DNA of 64,000 nucleotides from Enterobacteriaceae bacterium ESL0689 (GTDB lineage Bacteria > Pseudomonadota > Gammaproteobacteria > Enterobacterales > Enterobacteriaceae). The stretch lies in NCBI GenBank assembly GCA_029433525.1, contig JAQTIF010000001.1:2232001-2296000 (forward strand). The letters are read 5' to 3'. Positions within the stretch are counted from its first letter, which is position 1, and each line of letters starts with the position of its first letter. The notes below the pieces were generated by a model. It worked only from the letters and a program-made list of their open reading frames with translations, did not search any database and was not told the origin of the DNA. A program made the translations under genes and the position numbers. Positions 22,262 to 34,227 of the stretch are shown here, in pieces.

Positions 22262-22900
22262 TTATGATTGTAGCGTCGCCAGACGGGCAGCAAATCCGAC
22301 AAAAATAAGTCCGATCAAGCCATTGCCTGTTTTTGCCAGTTTTTTTCTCGCTTTTATATAATGTGTTACAACAGAGCCTGATAAAATCAAAAAGCTCATA
22401 TAAGTGAAGCTAATGATCTCCAGCGTCAGCGCGAGTATAAAAAAGGCCACGCCAGGGGTTGCCGAATGAACATCGATAAACTGCACAAAAAAGGAGACAT
22501 AGAACAGAATTGCTTTCGGATTAGTCAGACTGAGCGTCAGCGCACGTTTCAGGATGGTTCGCTCCGTTTCTGCGCCGCTATCCGCCTCATCTTTCTGACA
22601 AGCTACAACTGAATATAATATTTTCACTCCCAGCCATAGCAGATAAATCGCCCCCAGATAGCGAATGATATTAAACAGTAATGGTGTTGTTTTAATCAGG
22701 GTTGCCACGCCAGCAAACGTCAGTAACATCAATACGGCATCACCGATAAACACGCCCATTGCCGCCAGATATCCTCTTTTGATACCGTATGCAATACCTG
22801 TTCTCAGGACAAAAAAAGTATTAGGGCCAGGAACAAGCACGATGAAAATAGCCCCTGGCAGATAAGTCAAATAATTCAATACACCATACTCAGCAAACAC
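22262..22900 (-). CDS. leuE: Leucine efflux protein LeuE
   Basis: The 212-aa RhtB/LysE-family exporter equals E. coli LeuE (YeaS) in length. It begins [20 protein letters not shown] and has the family signature [35 protein letters not shown] and [20 protein letters not shown]. About six membrane segments are visible. LeuE exports leucine and related amino acids. This is the last gene of the 40-min-type block; beyond it (higher coordinates) synteny with E. coli stops until icd. Confidence 0.94.
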   Translation of the reverse strand: MFAEYGVLNYLTYLPGAIFIVLVPGPNTFFVLRTGIAYGIKRGYLAAMGVFIGDAVLMLLTFAGVATLIKTTPLLFNIIRYLGAIYLLWLGVKILYSVVACQKDEADSGAETERTILKRALTLSLTNPKAILFYVSFFVQFIDVHSATPGVAFFILALTLEIISFTYMSFLILSGSVVTHYIKARKKLAKTGNGLIGLIFVGFAARLATLQS

Positions 22901-23195
22901 AATCTACTCCCTCGCCTTTCAGCCACCACGACAACCGCGCTCACGTTAACGCAACCCTTATAACGATGAAAGCGCTTATCGTACTGATTGACGGAATAAT
23001 ATCCAGATATTGTGCTACCTGATGCATAAACACCCGCTGCCCACCGTATGATAGCACGATTCAGCCATTGAAAATCATCATTAGCCCTTCTGATGATAAA
23101 CGGGATAGTGCAGGTTATAAAACAATCAATATCATGATTTAGCGCCTGGTGAGATAAGCGCTAAATCTTGCATAACAATAAGGTTGCCTGGAGAA

Positions 23196-23720
23196 TCATT
23201 TCAGGTCATCAGGATCAGAAGAGGAAGAGGATTTTTTTAATTTGCCGGGTTTACAGCACAACCAGATAAGAATAATGGTTGAGAGAACAATCAATATATT
23301 CAATATTATGCTGATACCGTTCATGATCTCATTCAAGACTCTTCCGTCGATTATTTGACTGAGCAGATAAAACACGCCTGCCATGACCATCGGAATAATC
23401 TGCAGATTGATTAACACAATTCCGCCAAACCACCAGCCGGAATAACCAATGTCGTGCATCCGCCGAATACCCAGCGAGAGGATGGGGAGAAATAAAACCA
23501 GTGATGCTATTGCAGATAATGGCATTAAAATAAAAAAAATCCATACCATTGCCATTCCACTCTGCAACACCAGCCAGCAGAAACTCATGGCCGCAATAAT
23601 TAATAACACTAACAGGTTACCCAGAATAAATGACCAAAATTCCTGTCGGGAAGCACTTCCCTGGTAAACAAAGGTTTTTCGCCAACCCTGCCAGTAACAA
23701 TGCCACAGCCCCTCTGACAT
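23196..23720 (-). CDS. DUF805 family membrane protein (first of two)
   Basis: The 174-aa protein begins MSEGLWHCYWQGWRKTFVYQ and has the DUF805 pattern GSASRQEFWSFILGN, then LSLGIRRMHDIGYSGWWFGG, with four hydrophobic segments. The end is charged and serine-rich (SSSSDPDD). GGAGG four bases upstream sets the ATG at 23720. It is a paralogue of the gene directly upstream (23767-24270), sharing the N-terminal WxxCYWxGWxKT pattern. DUF805 proteins (YhaH, YhaI) have no established function. Confidence 0.85.
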   Translation of the reverse strand: MSEGLWHCYWQGWRKTFVYQGSASRQEFWSFILGNLLVLLIIAAMSFCWLVLQSGMAMVWIFFILMPLSAIASLVLFLPILSLGIRRMHDIGYSGWWFGGIVLINLQIIPMVMAGVFYLLSQIIDGRVLNEIMNGISIILNILIVLSTIILIWLCCKPGKLKKSSSSSDPDDLK

Positions 23721-23766
23721 ACATCCTCCAAAATAAAAAAATATCGTCAGTAACACTCAGAGAAAA

Positions 23767-24270
23767 TTATTCTGCCTCAGTCGAATGTAGTTGACAATCC
23801 TTTATTTTTCCTGGTTTGCAACATAGTATGCTGACACCAACTGAAATCACCGCCGCTATGGCACAAAGTGCAATAAGCATGTCATAGATATCCATCAGGA
23901 TGGAGGGGTAAAGAAAATACCCCGACAAGATGATTAAGATAATCAGCGTGTTTAGTAACATCATGCCACCAAACCACCATTCGGAATAACCAATATCATG
24001 CATTCGGCGAATACCAACAGAGAGCGTTGGCGGCAGTAAAAACAAAAAGATAATAAATAACCCAGGCGGACAAAACAAGCAAACCACCAGCATCGCCTCA
24101 AAGCCATCACGTTGTGATAAGAGCCAATAGATAATGCCGGCAAAAACAGCAACCAGGAATAGTGTATTCACTAACATAAATGACCAAAACTCTTTGCGGG
24201 AAGCCCCCCCCTGAAAGACCAGCGTTTTATTCCAGCCTGTCCAGTAGCAATCCCAGAAATCCTCCTTCAT
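23767..24270 (-). CDS. DUF805 family membrane protein (second of two)
   Basis: The 167-aa protein begins MKEDFWDCYWTGWNKTLVFQ and shares GGASRKEFWSFMLVN and LSVGIRRMHDIGYSEWWFGG with its downstream neighbour, 46 bp away. Four membrane segments are visible. GGAGG precedes the ATG with good spacing. The pair probably arose by tandem duplication and is transcribed together. It marks the start of the accessory stretch between leuE and icd. Confidence 0.85.
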   Translation of the reverse strand: MKEDFWDCYWTGWNKTLVFQGGASRKEFWSFMLVNTLFLVAVFAGIIYWLLSQRDGFEAMLVVCLFCPPGLFIIFLFLLPPTLSVGIRRMHDIGYSEWWFGGMMLLNTLIILIILSGYFLYPSILMDIYDMLIALCAIAAVISVGVSILCCKPGKIKDCQLHSTEAE

Positions 24271-24343
24271 ATATCCTCCGCAATAAAAAGTAATAATAAA
24301 GCAGATCCATCATTCATATAGCGCTATAAAACAAAAACCTCAG

Positions 24344-24487
24344 GGCCTGGCCCACTGGGTTATTGACGTAGTCACTTTGTACTCGGATAGCGCGGAGAAA
24401 CTGCAGTATACAGATAGTACGTGAGGATTTCGAGCACTGCCCGGGGACAAAATGGCAAGTAAAATAGCCTGATGGGATAGCTTCTTA
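24344..24487 (+). repeat. Dispersed intergenic repeat, copy 2
   Basis: Second copy of the element at 7868-7998, about 144 bp because of a longer left part. The core from AGCGCGGAGAAAC to the final CTTCTTA is very similar, with the same CAAAATGGCAAGTAAAATAG stretch. The outer inverted ends are less perfect here. It lies in the 550-bp gap upstream of the DUF805 pair. Confidence 0.75.
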
Positions 24488-24516
24488 TTAGCAATAAAAT
24501 TTATTCGTATGCCATC

Positions 24517-24603
24517 TTATGATTTCATGTCACTGAGCATCTGGCGGTCAATCACCATATCCGTCTGCATCACCCCCGCTACCATGCCTGGGCGCAGTTC
24601 AGT
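24517..24603 (-). pseudogene. Possible C-terminal gene relic
   Basis: A 28-codon open stretch on the minus strand ends in a TAA. It reads TELRPGMVAGVMQT, then DMVIDRQMLSDMKS. The LRPGMVA segment resembles the C-terminal region of HlyD-type membrane fusion proteins, but 28 residues are too few to be sure. There is no start codon. Confidence 0.25.
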
Positions 24604-24628
24604 TCATCCCCGCACCTTTGGGGAACAC
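24600..24628 (-). repeat. Solitary 29-nt type I-E CRISPR-like repeat
   Basis: Read on the minus strand, the 29-mer starts GTGTTCCCC, has a 7-base middle AAAGGTG and ends CGGGGATGAACTG. The canonical enterobacterial I-E repeat has the same length, the same first nine bases and the same CGGGGAT followed by AAAC or GAAC. There is no second repeat, so it is not an array. It may be a remnant or a coincidence. Confidence 0.3.
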
Positions 24629-24755
24629 GCTAAATGCAACCTTTTGATTGTTAAAAAATAATTAACAGTAAAAATTCTACCAATAATTAAGGGGTACTGT
24701 CGAGCTCCTTCCGTTACAAAAACACTGTCTTTCTTGTAAGTTTACTGATGTTTAC

Positions 24756-24875
24756 GGCTTTGTTGAATAAATCGAACTTTCAGGTGACTAGCGGATCTGA
24801 TTGCTACAGTCATTTCAATATCAGGTCACCATGACAAAGCAAAAGTTTAAAATCACCAACAGGAACACCTGCAAC
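24756..24875 (+). mobile_element. Fragment of an IS903-type element (transposase-start end)
   Basis: The fragment begins with the 18-bp terminal repeat GGCTTTGTTGAATAAATC and runs through the transposase start (ATG at 24831, MTKQKFKITN). It differs at only about six positions from the matching end of the complete copy at 48773-49831. Similarity fades after about 24860-24880. The other end is absent, so this is a remnant. Confidence 0.85.
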
Positions 24876-25084
24876 AATCCGCCAGTTCGCCAGCCAACAA
24901 CTCCGCCAGCTATTGCCATCAGCGGGGTTCCGAAGAATAAAATCCAAAAATTTTTCGACATCTGATCTTCGCCCATAACAGGGCCAACCAAAATCCCACA
25001 AACAGAGGGATAGACAGCAAACCAGAACGCCAGAAAACATGTGATGCCAGGAAGGGCAAAGAAAACCAGTTTTATGACTCTCAT
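24821..25084 (-). CDS. Small membrane protein coupled to tae4; candidate immunity protein with IS-derived C-terminus
   Basis: The start ATG at 25084 overlaps the tae4 stop codon as ATGA and follows GGAG, so it was translated together with the amidase. The product (87 aa) has three hydrophobic segments: VIKLVFFALPGITCFLAFWF, FWILFFGTPLMAIAGGVVGW and LLQVFLLVILNFCFVMV. The last 12-15 codons are read through the IS903 fragment, so the original C-terminus has been lost or replaced. Known Tai4 immunity proteins are periplasmic and do not look like this, so the immunity role rests only on position and coupling. Confidence 0.6.
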   Translation of the reverse strand: MRVIKLVFFALPGITCFLAFWFAVYPSVCGILVGPVMGEDQMSKNFWILFFGTPLMAIAGGVVGWRTGGLLQVFLLVILNFCFVMVT

Positions 25085-25595
25085 ATTATTCTCCAGAACC
25101 AAATTTCACGGGACTCGAAAAGATCACTAAGCATGCCTCTCCAGTGCAAGCCAAACTGAATACGAAAATAACTGGAGTATTCTGTAAGACGTGTCCCGTT
25201 CCACAGGTCAATGTGATCGCCAGAGCGGTTGGCAATCGACTCATTATTACGCTGCCAGTAGTCTTTAAAAAAATAATTCCCGTGGTGCTCCGTAATACGC
25301 TATCAAAATTTTCAACTGAAACTTTTACCGCCGGAAAGATACCCGGTAATGGCTGGCGTTTCAGCGCATTGGCCAGTTATTCCGCCCTGAGTATATGCCC
25401 GGCACTTTTCGGGTGGTGCCAGCAAAATTGTGCCTGCAATTTCGTCATGCCATAACCACACTTTACCAGTGCCATACCCAGCCTGATAGCGCACTGATTT
25501 TCAAAACTTGCACGTCCGTCTTTTAGTCTGCACGGATTTTCATCGCCAAACAGACCCGGGTACGCATCCCATAAAGCAGCAAAATTGAGCGCCAT
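25081..25595 (-). pseudogene. tae4: Broken T6SS amidase effector, Tae4 family
   Basis: The frame starts at an ATG (25595) with a GGGGG site and reads MALNFAALWDAYPGLFGDEN, then ENQCAIRLGMALVKCGYG, with the Tae4 catalytic cysteine region. It is stopped by a TAA at 25377-25379 where the family has a coding residue. Beyond a second lesion (a run of seven A on the plus strand at 25267-25273, one short) the frame continues with YWQRNNESIANRSGDHIDLW (catalytic His), then NGTRLTEYSSYF and REIWFWRII. Tae4 cleaves peptidoglycan cross-peptides in rival cells. With both lesions repaired it would be about 171 aa. Confidence 0.8.
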
Positions 25596-26138
25596 AAACG
25601 ACCCCCAAAATTCCACACTGGAGTTGTTTTAATAACTCTAACCATTCAGTAGGTCAATTAACGGCACCAACTAATGACAAAATTGCATAACCAATGCAAT
25701 AAATATAAAAAACAGCTATATTACATTCTTCATCGCCGTTTTTATCTCCAGAAAAATAGCACAATTAAAATAACTGACACACCACCTGACGCGCTCCTCT
25801 GACTGTTTTTGATATTTTCACTACAACAACAAAGGCCAGCACTTTAACCTGTTGGACGGTCATATTGAGGTATGACCAATGGCACACACTCACCAATTAA
25901 TGGATTGTGCAATAGAGGAATTCAGGGAAGAAAAATGCTGAAGAAGCGAAAACGATCGCCACTGAAGCCAATATCAAACACCAAACTGATCGTTATAACG
26001 ATGGCAAAGATAAAGAATGGAAGGTTGTCAGAATATAAAAAAAGGTCATTTTTTATACTGCATTACAGAAGAATTTTTTCGATGAGAAAAAGTACGGGGA
26101 CATCTCGCCCCCGTTAACATTCGCTACAATGGAGTAAC
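25596..26138. other. 543-bp accessory gap between tae4 and icd
   Basis: No intact gene is supported here. A plus-strand frame at 25872-26117 is lysine/arginine-rich, lacks a ribosome binding site and looks spurious. In another frame, 25913-26038 reads like a real protein tail (NAEEAKTIATEANIKHQTDR, then YNDGKDKEWKVVRI and a stop), without a start codon. The icd 3' end, a known integration site for e14-like prophages in E. coli, borders this gap. Confidence 0.45.
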
Positions 26139-27389
26139 TCACATATGCTTAACCACAGCATCGCCAAATTCTGAGCATTTCAGTAATTTAGCGCCCTCCA
26201 TCAGACGCTCAAAGTCATAGGTCACGGTTTTGGCGGCAATCGCTCCTTCCATTCCTTTAACAATCAGGTCGGCGGCTTCTGTCCAGCCCATATGCCGCAG
26301 CATCATTTCAGCCGAAAGGATCATCGAACCTGGATTGACCCGATCCTGACCGGCATATTTCGGTGCTGTGCCGTGAGTCGCCTCAAACAGTGCACATTCA
26401 CTGCCAATATTGGCACCTGGCGCAATGCCAATCCCGCCGACCTGGGCTGCCAGCGCATCAGAGATATAGTCGCCATTCAGGTTCATGCAGGCGATGACAT
26501 CGTATTCCTTTGGTCGCAGCAGGATCTGTTGCAGAAAAGCATCTGCGATCACATCTTTAACGATGATCGCTTTACCGGTATGCGGATTGATAACTTTCTG
26601 CCACGGGCCGCCATCGATCGCTTTCCCGCCAAATTCATCGCGAATTAACTGGTATCCCCACTCTTTAAACGCCCCCTCGGTATATTTCATAATATTGCCT
26701 TTGTGTACCAGAGTCAGCGAGTCACGATGATGATCAATCGCATAATTGATGGCGGCACGAACCAGCCGTTGAGTGCCCTCTTTCGAACAGGGTTTGACGC
26801 CAATACCGCAATGATCAGTAAAACGAATCTGATTCACGCCCATCTCATCCTGCAGGAATTGGATCACTTTCTTCGCTTGCGCGGAGTCCGCTGGCCATTC
26901 GATACCAGCGTAGATATCTTCGGCATTTTCGCGAAAAATAACCATGTCAGTTAATTCAGGATTTTTTAGCGGGCTGGGTGTCCCCGGATAATAACGTACC
27001 GGACGCAGACAGATGTAGAGATCCAGCGCCTGGCGTAGCGCCACATTAAGCGAACGGATCCCCCCACCGACAGGCGTGGTTAACGGGCCTTTGATCGCCA
27101 CATGATAGTCACGGATCATCGCCAGTGTTTCATCCGGTAACCAGACATCAGAACCATAAAGCTGGGTGGATTTTTCACCGGCATAAATTTCCATCCATGC
27201 GATCTTACGCTGACCCGCGTAAGCTTTTTCAACCGCAGCATTGACCACTTTTATCATCACCGGCGTAATATCAATACCCGTGCCATCGCCCTCAATAAAG
27301 GGAATAATCGGGTTATCAGGGATATTCAGTCTGCCATCATGCAGGCTAATTTTTTGCCCTTCTTCCGGAATGCTGACTTTACTTTTCAT
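26139..27389 (-). CDS. icd: NADP-dependent isocitrate dehydrogenase
   Basis: Icd oxidises isocitrate to 2-oxoglutarate in the TCA cycle. The 416-aa length equals E. coli. Visible motifs are [15 protein letters not shown] near the N-terminus, the phosphorylatable serine in [13 protein letters not shown] (site of the AceK kinase) and [20 protein letters not shown] near residue 305. The 3' end reads [10 protein letters not shown]; the last residues differ from the E. coli K-12 ending, as is common at this prophage attachment site. It is divergent from rluE, as in E. coli. Confidence 0.97.
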   Translation of the reverse strand: MKSKVSIPEEGQKISLHDGRLNIPDNPIIPFIEGDGTGIDITPVMIKVVNAAVEKAYAGQRKIAWMEIYAGEKSTQLYGSDVWLPDETLAMIRDYHVAIKGPLTTPVGGGIRSLNVALRQALDLYICLRPVRYYPGTPSPLKNPELTDMVIFRENAEDIYAGIEWPADSAQAKKVIQFLQDEMGVNQIRFTDHCGIGVKPCSKEGTQRLVRAAINYAIDHHRDSLTLVHKGNIMKYTEGAFKEWGYQLIRDEFGGKAIDGGPWQKVINPHTGKAIIVKDVIADAFLQQILLRPKEYDVIACMNLNGDYISDALAAQVGGIGIAPGANIGSECALFEATHGTAPKYAGQDRVNPGSMILSAEMMLRHMGWTEAADLIVKGMEGAIAAKTVTYDFERLMEGAKLLKCSEFGDAVVKHM

Positions 27390-27611
27390 TCATCTCTCCT
27401 CTGAACGCTGTGAGTTGTGTTTTTGCATTTTATCTTTAGCCGGACAGGGCAATATTCTGCCCCGCCACCAGGCTATTTTGTTGAGCAAATATTTTTATTA
27501 GTGCTTTCTGTTGGTCGAATGAATCAGTTTGACTGTGACTGAATGGTGATGTTCATGAAAGACATTCAGTACCAGGGTATAATGCGATAATTATCCGGGT
27601 CTGAAAATACT

Positions 27612-28232
27612 ATGCCGAAAACCTGCGTGAAAAGATATCATAACCGGCGATCACTTTCGCCACACATTAGCCGTCAGTCGTCTGCGGCGCGGGCAAAACA
27701 GGTGATTTTGTTCAATAAACCCTATGACGTATTGCCACAATTTACCGATCAAAGCGGGCGACGGACATTAAAAGATTTTATTTCGTTTCCCGGTGTCTAT
27801 GCCGCAGGTCGTCTTGATCGCGATAGCGAAGGATTACTGGTGCTGACCAGCGACGGGGCATTGCAGGCAAGGCTGACACAGCCGGGAAAACGTACCGGAA
27901 AAGTTTATTATGTCCAGGTCGAAGGCGAACCGACACCAGAAGCACTGGCCGCACTGCGCCAGGGGGTGGTTCTCAACGATGGCCCCACCCTGCCCGCAGA
28001 AGTGGAGCTCGTGGCGGAGCCTGACTGGCTGTGGGCGCGTCATCCGCCGATTCGTGAACGCAAAAATATCCCCACCCGCTGGCTGAAAATAACCCTTTAT
28101 GAAGGACGCAATCGTCAGGTACGGCGCATGACGGTGCACACCGGCTACCCAACCCTGCGCCTGATTCGTTATGCCGTCGGCGATTATACGCTGGATGGCT
28201 TAAGCAGCGGTGAGTGGCGCCAGATCAAATAA
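27612..28232 (+). CDS. rluE: 23S rRNA pseudouridine(2457) synthase RluE
   Basis: RluE isomerises uridine 2457 of 23S rRNA. The 206-aa protein has a basic N-terminus, then the RsuA-family catalytic motif [20 protein letters not shown] with the essential Asp, and the C-terminal [20 protein letters not shown]. There is no S4 domain, as in E. coli RluE. It is 20 bp upstream of nudJ and begins the conserved rluE-nudJ-mnmA-hflD-purB series. Confidence 0.95.
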   Translation: MPKTCVKRYHNRRSLSPHISRQSSAARAKQVILFNKPYDVLPQFTDQSGRRTLKDFISFPGVYAAGRLDRDSEGLLVLTSDGALQARLTQPGKRTGKVYYVQVEGEPTPEALAALRQGVVLNDGPTLPAEVELVAEPDWLWARHPPIRERKNIPTRWLKITLYEGRNRQVRRMTVHTGYPTLRLIRYAVGDYTLDGLSSGEWRQIK

Positions 28233-28252
28233 TCCCGTAAGGAGTCAGAGCA

Positions 28253-29873
<1,621 letters not shown>

Positions 29874-29912
29874 TCATTTTATTACCTTAAAATAAATAAG
29901 GAAGCCGTAGTT

Positions 29913-30554
29913 GTGGCAAAGAACTATTATGACATTACCCTTGCCCTGGCAGGTATTTGTCAGTCAGCACGTCTGGTGCAGCAACTGGCGCATCAGGGTC
30001 GTTGTGATGACGATGCGCTCCATGTCTCACTGAACAGTATTATCGATATGAACCCCGCTTCCGTTCTCGATGTTTTTAATGGTCGTGAAGCACATCTTTC
30101 TCTCGGTCTGGATACTCTGCTCGGGGTGTTTAGCACGGTCAATCGTCAGAATATGCACGTCGAGCTGACCCGTTATATCCTGAATTTGATCATGCTGGAG
30201 CGTAAATTGTCGGCAACAAAGGCGGCGCAAGAGACACTGGGCAACCGTATTACCGATCTGCACCGTCAGCTTGACTATTTTGACCTCCAGTCAGAGCCAC
30301 TACTGCGGGCGATAGCCGGGATCTATAGCGATGTGATTAGCCCGTTAGGGCCGCGCATTCAGGTCACTGGTTCACCGGCAGTACTGCAAAATAACCAGGT
30401 ACAAGCCAAAGTGCGTGCCATCCTGTTAGCCGGTATACGCTCGGCCGTACTCTGGCATCAGGTGGGGGGTGGACGTTTACAACTGATGTTTTTTCGCCAT
30501 CGTCTGGTGAATCAGGCCAGACAAATTATTACACATTTAACGCCGGAGTTGTGA
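29913..30554 (+). CDS. hflD: High frequency lysogenization protein HflD
   Basis: The 213-aa product equals E. coli HflD and begins [20 protein letters not shown], with LSPLGPRI-like [18 protein letters not shown] further on. HflD is a peripheral membrane protein that binds phage lambda CII and is encoded between mnmA and purB in enterobacteria. The start codon is GTG, with AAGGAAG upstream. The stop is four bases before purB. Confidence 0.94.
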   Translation: MAKNYYDITLALAGICQSARLVQQLAHQGRCDDDALHVSLNSIIDMNPASVLDVFNGREAHLSLGLDTLLGVFSTVNRQNMHVELTRYILNLIMLERKLSATKAAQETLGNRITDLHRQLDYFDLQSEPLLRAIAGIYSDVISPLGPRIQVTGSPAVLQNNQVQAKVRAILLAGIRSAVLWHQVGGGRLQLMFFRHRLVNQARQIITHLTPEL

Positions 30555-31928
<1,374 letters not shown>

Positions 31929-31938
31929 GATGACGATT

Positions 31939-31961
31939 CCCCCTGCTCATTCGGGCAGGGG
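31939..31961 (+). terminator. Intrinsic terminator after purB
   Basis: CCCCTGC and GCAGGGG pair around a loop, 11 bp after the purB stop, followed by ATATCTTCT. The T-run is interrupted, so strength is uncertain. Confidence 0.6.
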
Positions 31962-32073
31962 ATATCTTCTATCTGGTATGAACAGATCAAAAATATTCGC
32001 CTGTAACCGTTTATACTCAGTATATCTAACCCGCGATACACTACTTTAAATGTCAATAAAAGGGAGAACAGGC

Positions 32074-32748
32074 ATGCGTGTACTCATTGTTGAGGATAAC
32101 GCTTTATTGCGCCATCATCTGAAAGTCCAGCTCCAGGAGTCAGGCCATCAGGTCGATGCCGCCGAAGATGCCAGGGAAGCGGATTACTATCTGGATGAAC
32201 ACCTGCCGGATATTGCGATCATCGATCTGGGATTGCCTGATGAGGATGGTCTTTCGCTGATTCGTCGCTGGCGTAGTCATGAGGTATCGCTGCCGATCCT
32301 GGTACTGACTGCCCGTGAAGGGTGGCAGGATAAAGTGGAAGTCCTCAGTGCTGGCGCGGACGACTATGTCACTAAACCTTTTCATATTGAAGAAGTTATT
32401 GCCAGGATGCAGGCGCTGTTGCGCCGTAACAGCGGCCTGGCGTCACAAATTATCTCTCTCCCGCCCTTTCAGGTTGATTTATCACGCCGTGAACTCTCGA
32501 TCAACCAGCAAGCGATTAAGCTCACCGCGTTCGAATATACGATTATAGAAACGCTGATCCGTAATAACGGTAAAGTGGTGAGCAAAGACTCATTAATGCT
32601 CCAGCTGTATCCCGATGCTGAGCTGCGCGAAAGCCATACCATCGATGTATTAATGGGCCGTTTACGCAAAAAAATCCAGACGCAGCATCCGTATGATGTG
32701 ATTACCACCGTGCGCGGTCAGGGTTATTTATTCGAATTACGTGAATGA
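32074..32748 (+). CDS. phoP: Response regulator PhoP
   Basis: PhoP is the OmpR-type regulator for low magnesium, acid and antimicrobial peptides. The 224-aa protein begins [20 protein letters not shown], has the phosphoacceptor Asp in [15 protein letters not shown] near residue 51, the switch Thr in [10 protein letters not shown], and a C-terminal winged helix ([20 protein letters not shown]). The ATG at 32074 follows GGGAG; the upstream ATG would add eight residues. I see one GTTTA half-site upstream but no convincing second half of a PhoP box. Confidence 0.96.
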   Translation: MRVLIVEDNALLRHHLKVQLQESGHQVDAAEDAREADYYLDEHLPDIAIIDLGLPDEDGLSLIRRWRSHEVSLPILVLTAREGWQDKVEVLSAGADDYVTKPFHIEEVIARMQALLRRNSGLASQIISLPPFQVDLSRRELSINQQAIKLTAFEYTIIETLIRNNGKVVSKDSLMLQLYPDAELRESHTIDVLMGRLRKKIQTQHPYDVITTVRGQGYLFELRE

Positions 32749-34208
32749 AGAATCCATTACGCCATTTTCTGCCTGTTTCATTGCGCTTTCGTTTTCTGCT
32801 GGCGACTGCCGCCGTAGTGCTGGTGCTTTCACTGGCCTATGGCATGGTGGCCTTGATTGGTTATAGCGTTAGCTTTGATAAAACGACGTTCCGCCTGTTA
32901 CGTGGCGAAAGTAATCTGTTTTATATGTTATCCCGCTGGGAGAATAACCAGCTTACCGTCGATCTTCCTGATAGCCTCAATACTCCGAACTCCACCGTCG
33001 CACTGATTTATGACGAGAAAGGGAAATTGCTCTGGATGCAGCGTGATGTTACCTGGCTGGCAAAACATATTCAGCCCGGCTGGCTGAAGAGCAATGGCTT
33101 TCGGGAAATTGAATCCAGTGTCAATAGCAGTATGCTGTTGCGCAATAATCATAAAATACAGTCTGAGCTCAATGCGCTTCGCCATCGTAATGAGGGATCA
33201 GAAATGACCCATCTGGCGGCGATCAATGTCTATCCGGCGACCGCTAAGATGCCACAGTTGAGCATTGTGATGATCGATACTATTCCGGTCGAACTGAAAC
33301 GTTCTTATATGGTCTGGAGCTGGTTTATCTACGTGCTGGCCGCTAATCTGCTGCTGGTGATCCCGCTGCTCTGGCTGGCCGCATGGTGGAGTCTGCGGCC
33401 GATTGAGTCACTGGCAAAAGAGGTGCGCGAACTGGAAGAGCACCATCGTGAAATGCTCAATCCCGATACCACCCGTGAACTTACCCGGCTGGTCAGTAAT
33501 CTCAACCGATTACTGAAAAGTGAGCGTGAACGTTATAACAAATATCGTATCGCGTTGACCGATCTGACCCACAGTCTGAAAACACCGCTGGCGGTGCTGC
33601 AAAGTACACTGCGTTCGCTGCGCAGTGAGAAAATTGATCTCAATGAAGCCGAGTCGGTGATGCTGGAACAGATCAACCGTATCTCGCAACAAATTGTCTA
33701 TTATCTCCATCGCGCCAGTATGCGCAGTGGTGGCACGCTACTGAGCCGCAAACTGCATCCCATTGCGCCGCTGCTTGATAAGCTGACCTCGGCATTAAAT
33801 AAGGTCTATCAACGCAAAGGAGTGAATATTACCCTCGATATTTCGCCGGAGATCAGTTTCGTCGGCGAGCAGAATGATTTTATGGAGGTGCTGGGCAACG
33901 TGCTCGATAATGCCTGTAAATATTGTCTTGAGTTTGTTGAGGTGTCGGTTCGTCAGACGAACGATAATCATTTGCATATTCTGGTGGAAGATGATGGCCC
34001 GGGGATTGCGGACAACCAGCGCCAGGCAATATTCGATCGGGGAAAACGTGCCGATACCTTACGGCCAGGCCAGGGAGTGGGGCTCTCCGTCGCCCGTGAT
34101 ATTGTCGAACAGTACAGTGGTGATATTCGCATTAGCGATAGTCTGCTGGGCGGTGCCTGCATGGAGGTTATTTTTGGTCGCCAGCTACCCGATACATCAG
34201 AAGACTAA
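32745..34208 (+). CDS. phoQ: Sensor histidine kinase PhoQ
   Basis: PhoQ senses divalent cations, acid and cationic peptides in the periplasm and phosphorylates PhoP. The 487-aa protein (486 in E. coli) has two membrane helices (about residues 15-38 and 195-215) flanking a periplasmic sensor, a HAMP-like region, the phosphorylated His in [20 protein letters not shown] and ATPase motifs [10 protein letters not shown] and [16 protein letters not shown]. Its start overlaps the phoP stop (ATGA). It converges on pepT. Confidence 0.96.
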   Translation: MKNPLRHFLPVSLRFRFLLATAAVVLVLSLAYGMVALIGYSVSFDKTTFRLLRGESNLFYMLSRWENNQLTVDLPDSLNTPNSTVALIYDEKGKLLWMQRDVTWLAKHIQPGWLKSNGFREIESSVNSSMLLRNNHKIQSELNALRHRNEGSEMTHLAAINVYPATAKMPQLSIVMIDTIPVELKRSYMVWSWFIYVLAANLLLVIPLLWLAAWWSLRPIESLAKEVRELEEHHREMLNPDTTRELTRLVSNLNRLLKSERERYNKYRIALTDLTHSLKTPLAVLQSTLRSLRSEKIDLNEAESVMLEQINRISQQIVYYLHRASMRSGGTLLSRKLHPIAPLLDKLTSALNKVYQRKGVNITLDISPEISFVGEQNDFMEVLGNVLDNACKYCLEFVEVSVRQTNDNHLHILVEDDGPGIADNQRQAIFDRGKRADTLRPGQGVGLSVARDIVEQYSGDIRISDSLLGGACMEVIFGRQLPDTSED

Positions 34209-34227
34209 GCCGTCGGGTGCCGGGTAT

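Noticed and set aside
24600..24628. CRISPR array
   Set aside because: Only one repeat-like unit exists and no cas gene is present, so no array is called; it is kept as a low-confidence repeat.
25872..26117. 81-codon basic ORF before icd
   Set aside because: There is no ribosome binding site, the composition is that of A-rich DNA, and another frame of the same stretch looks more like a true protein tail.
31985..32040. PhoP box upstream of phoP
   Set aside because: One GTTTA is present, but the second half at the required spacing does not match.
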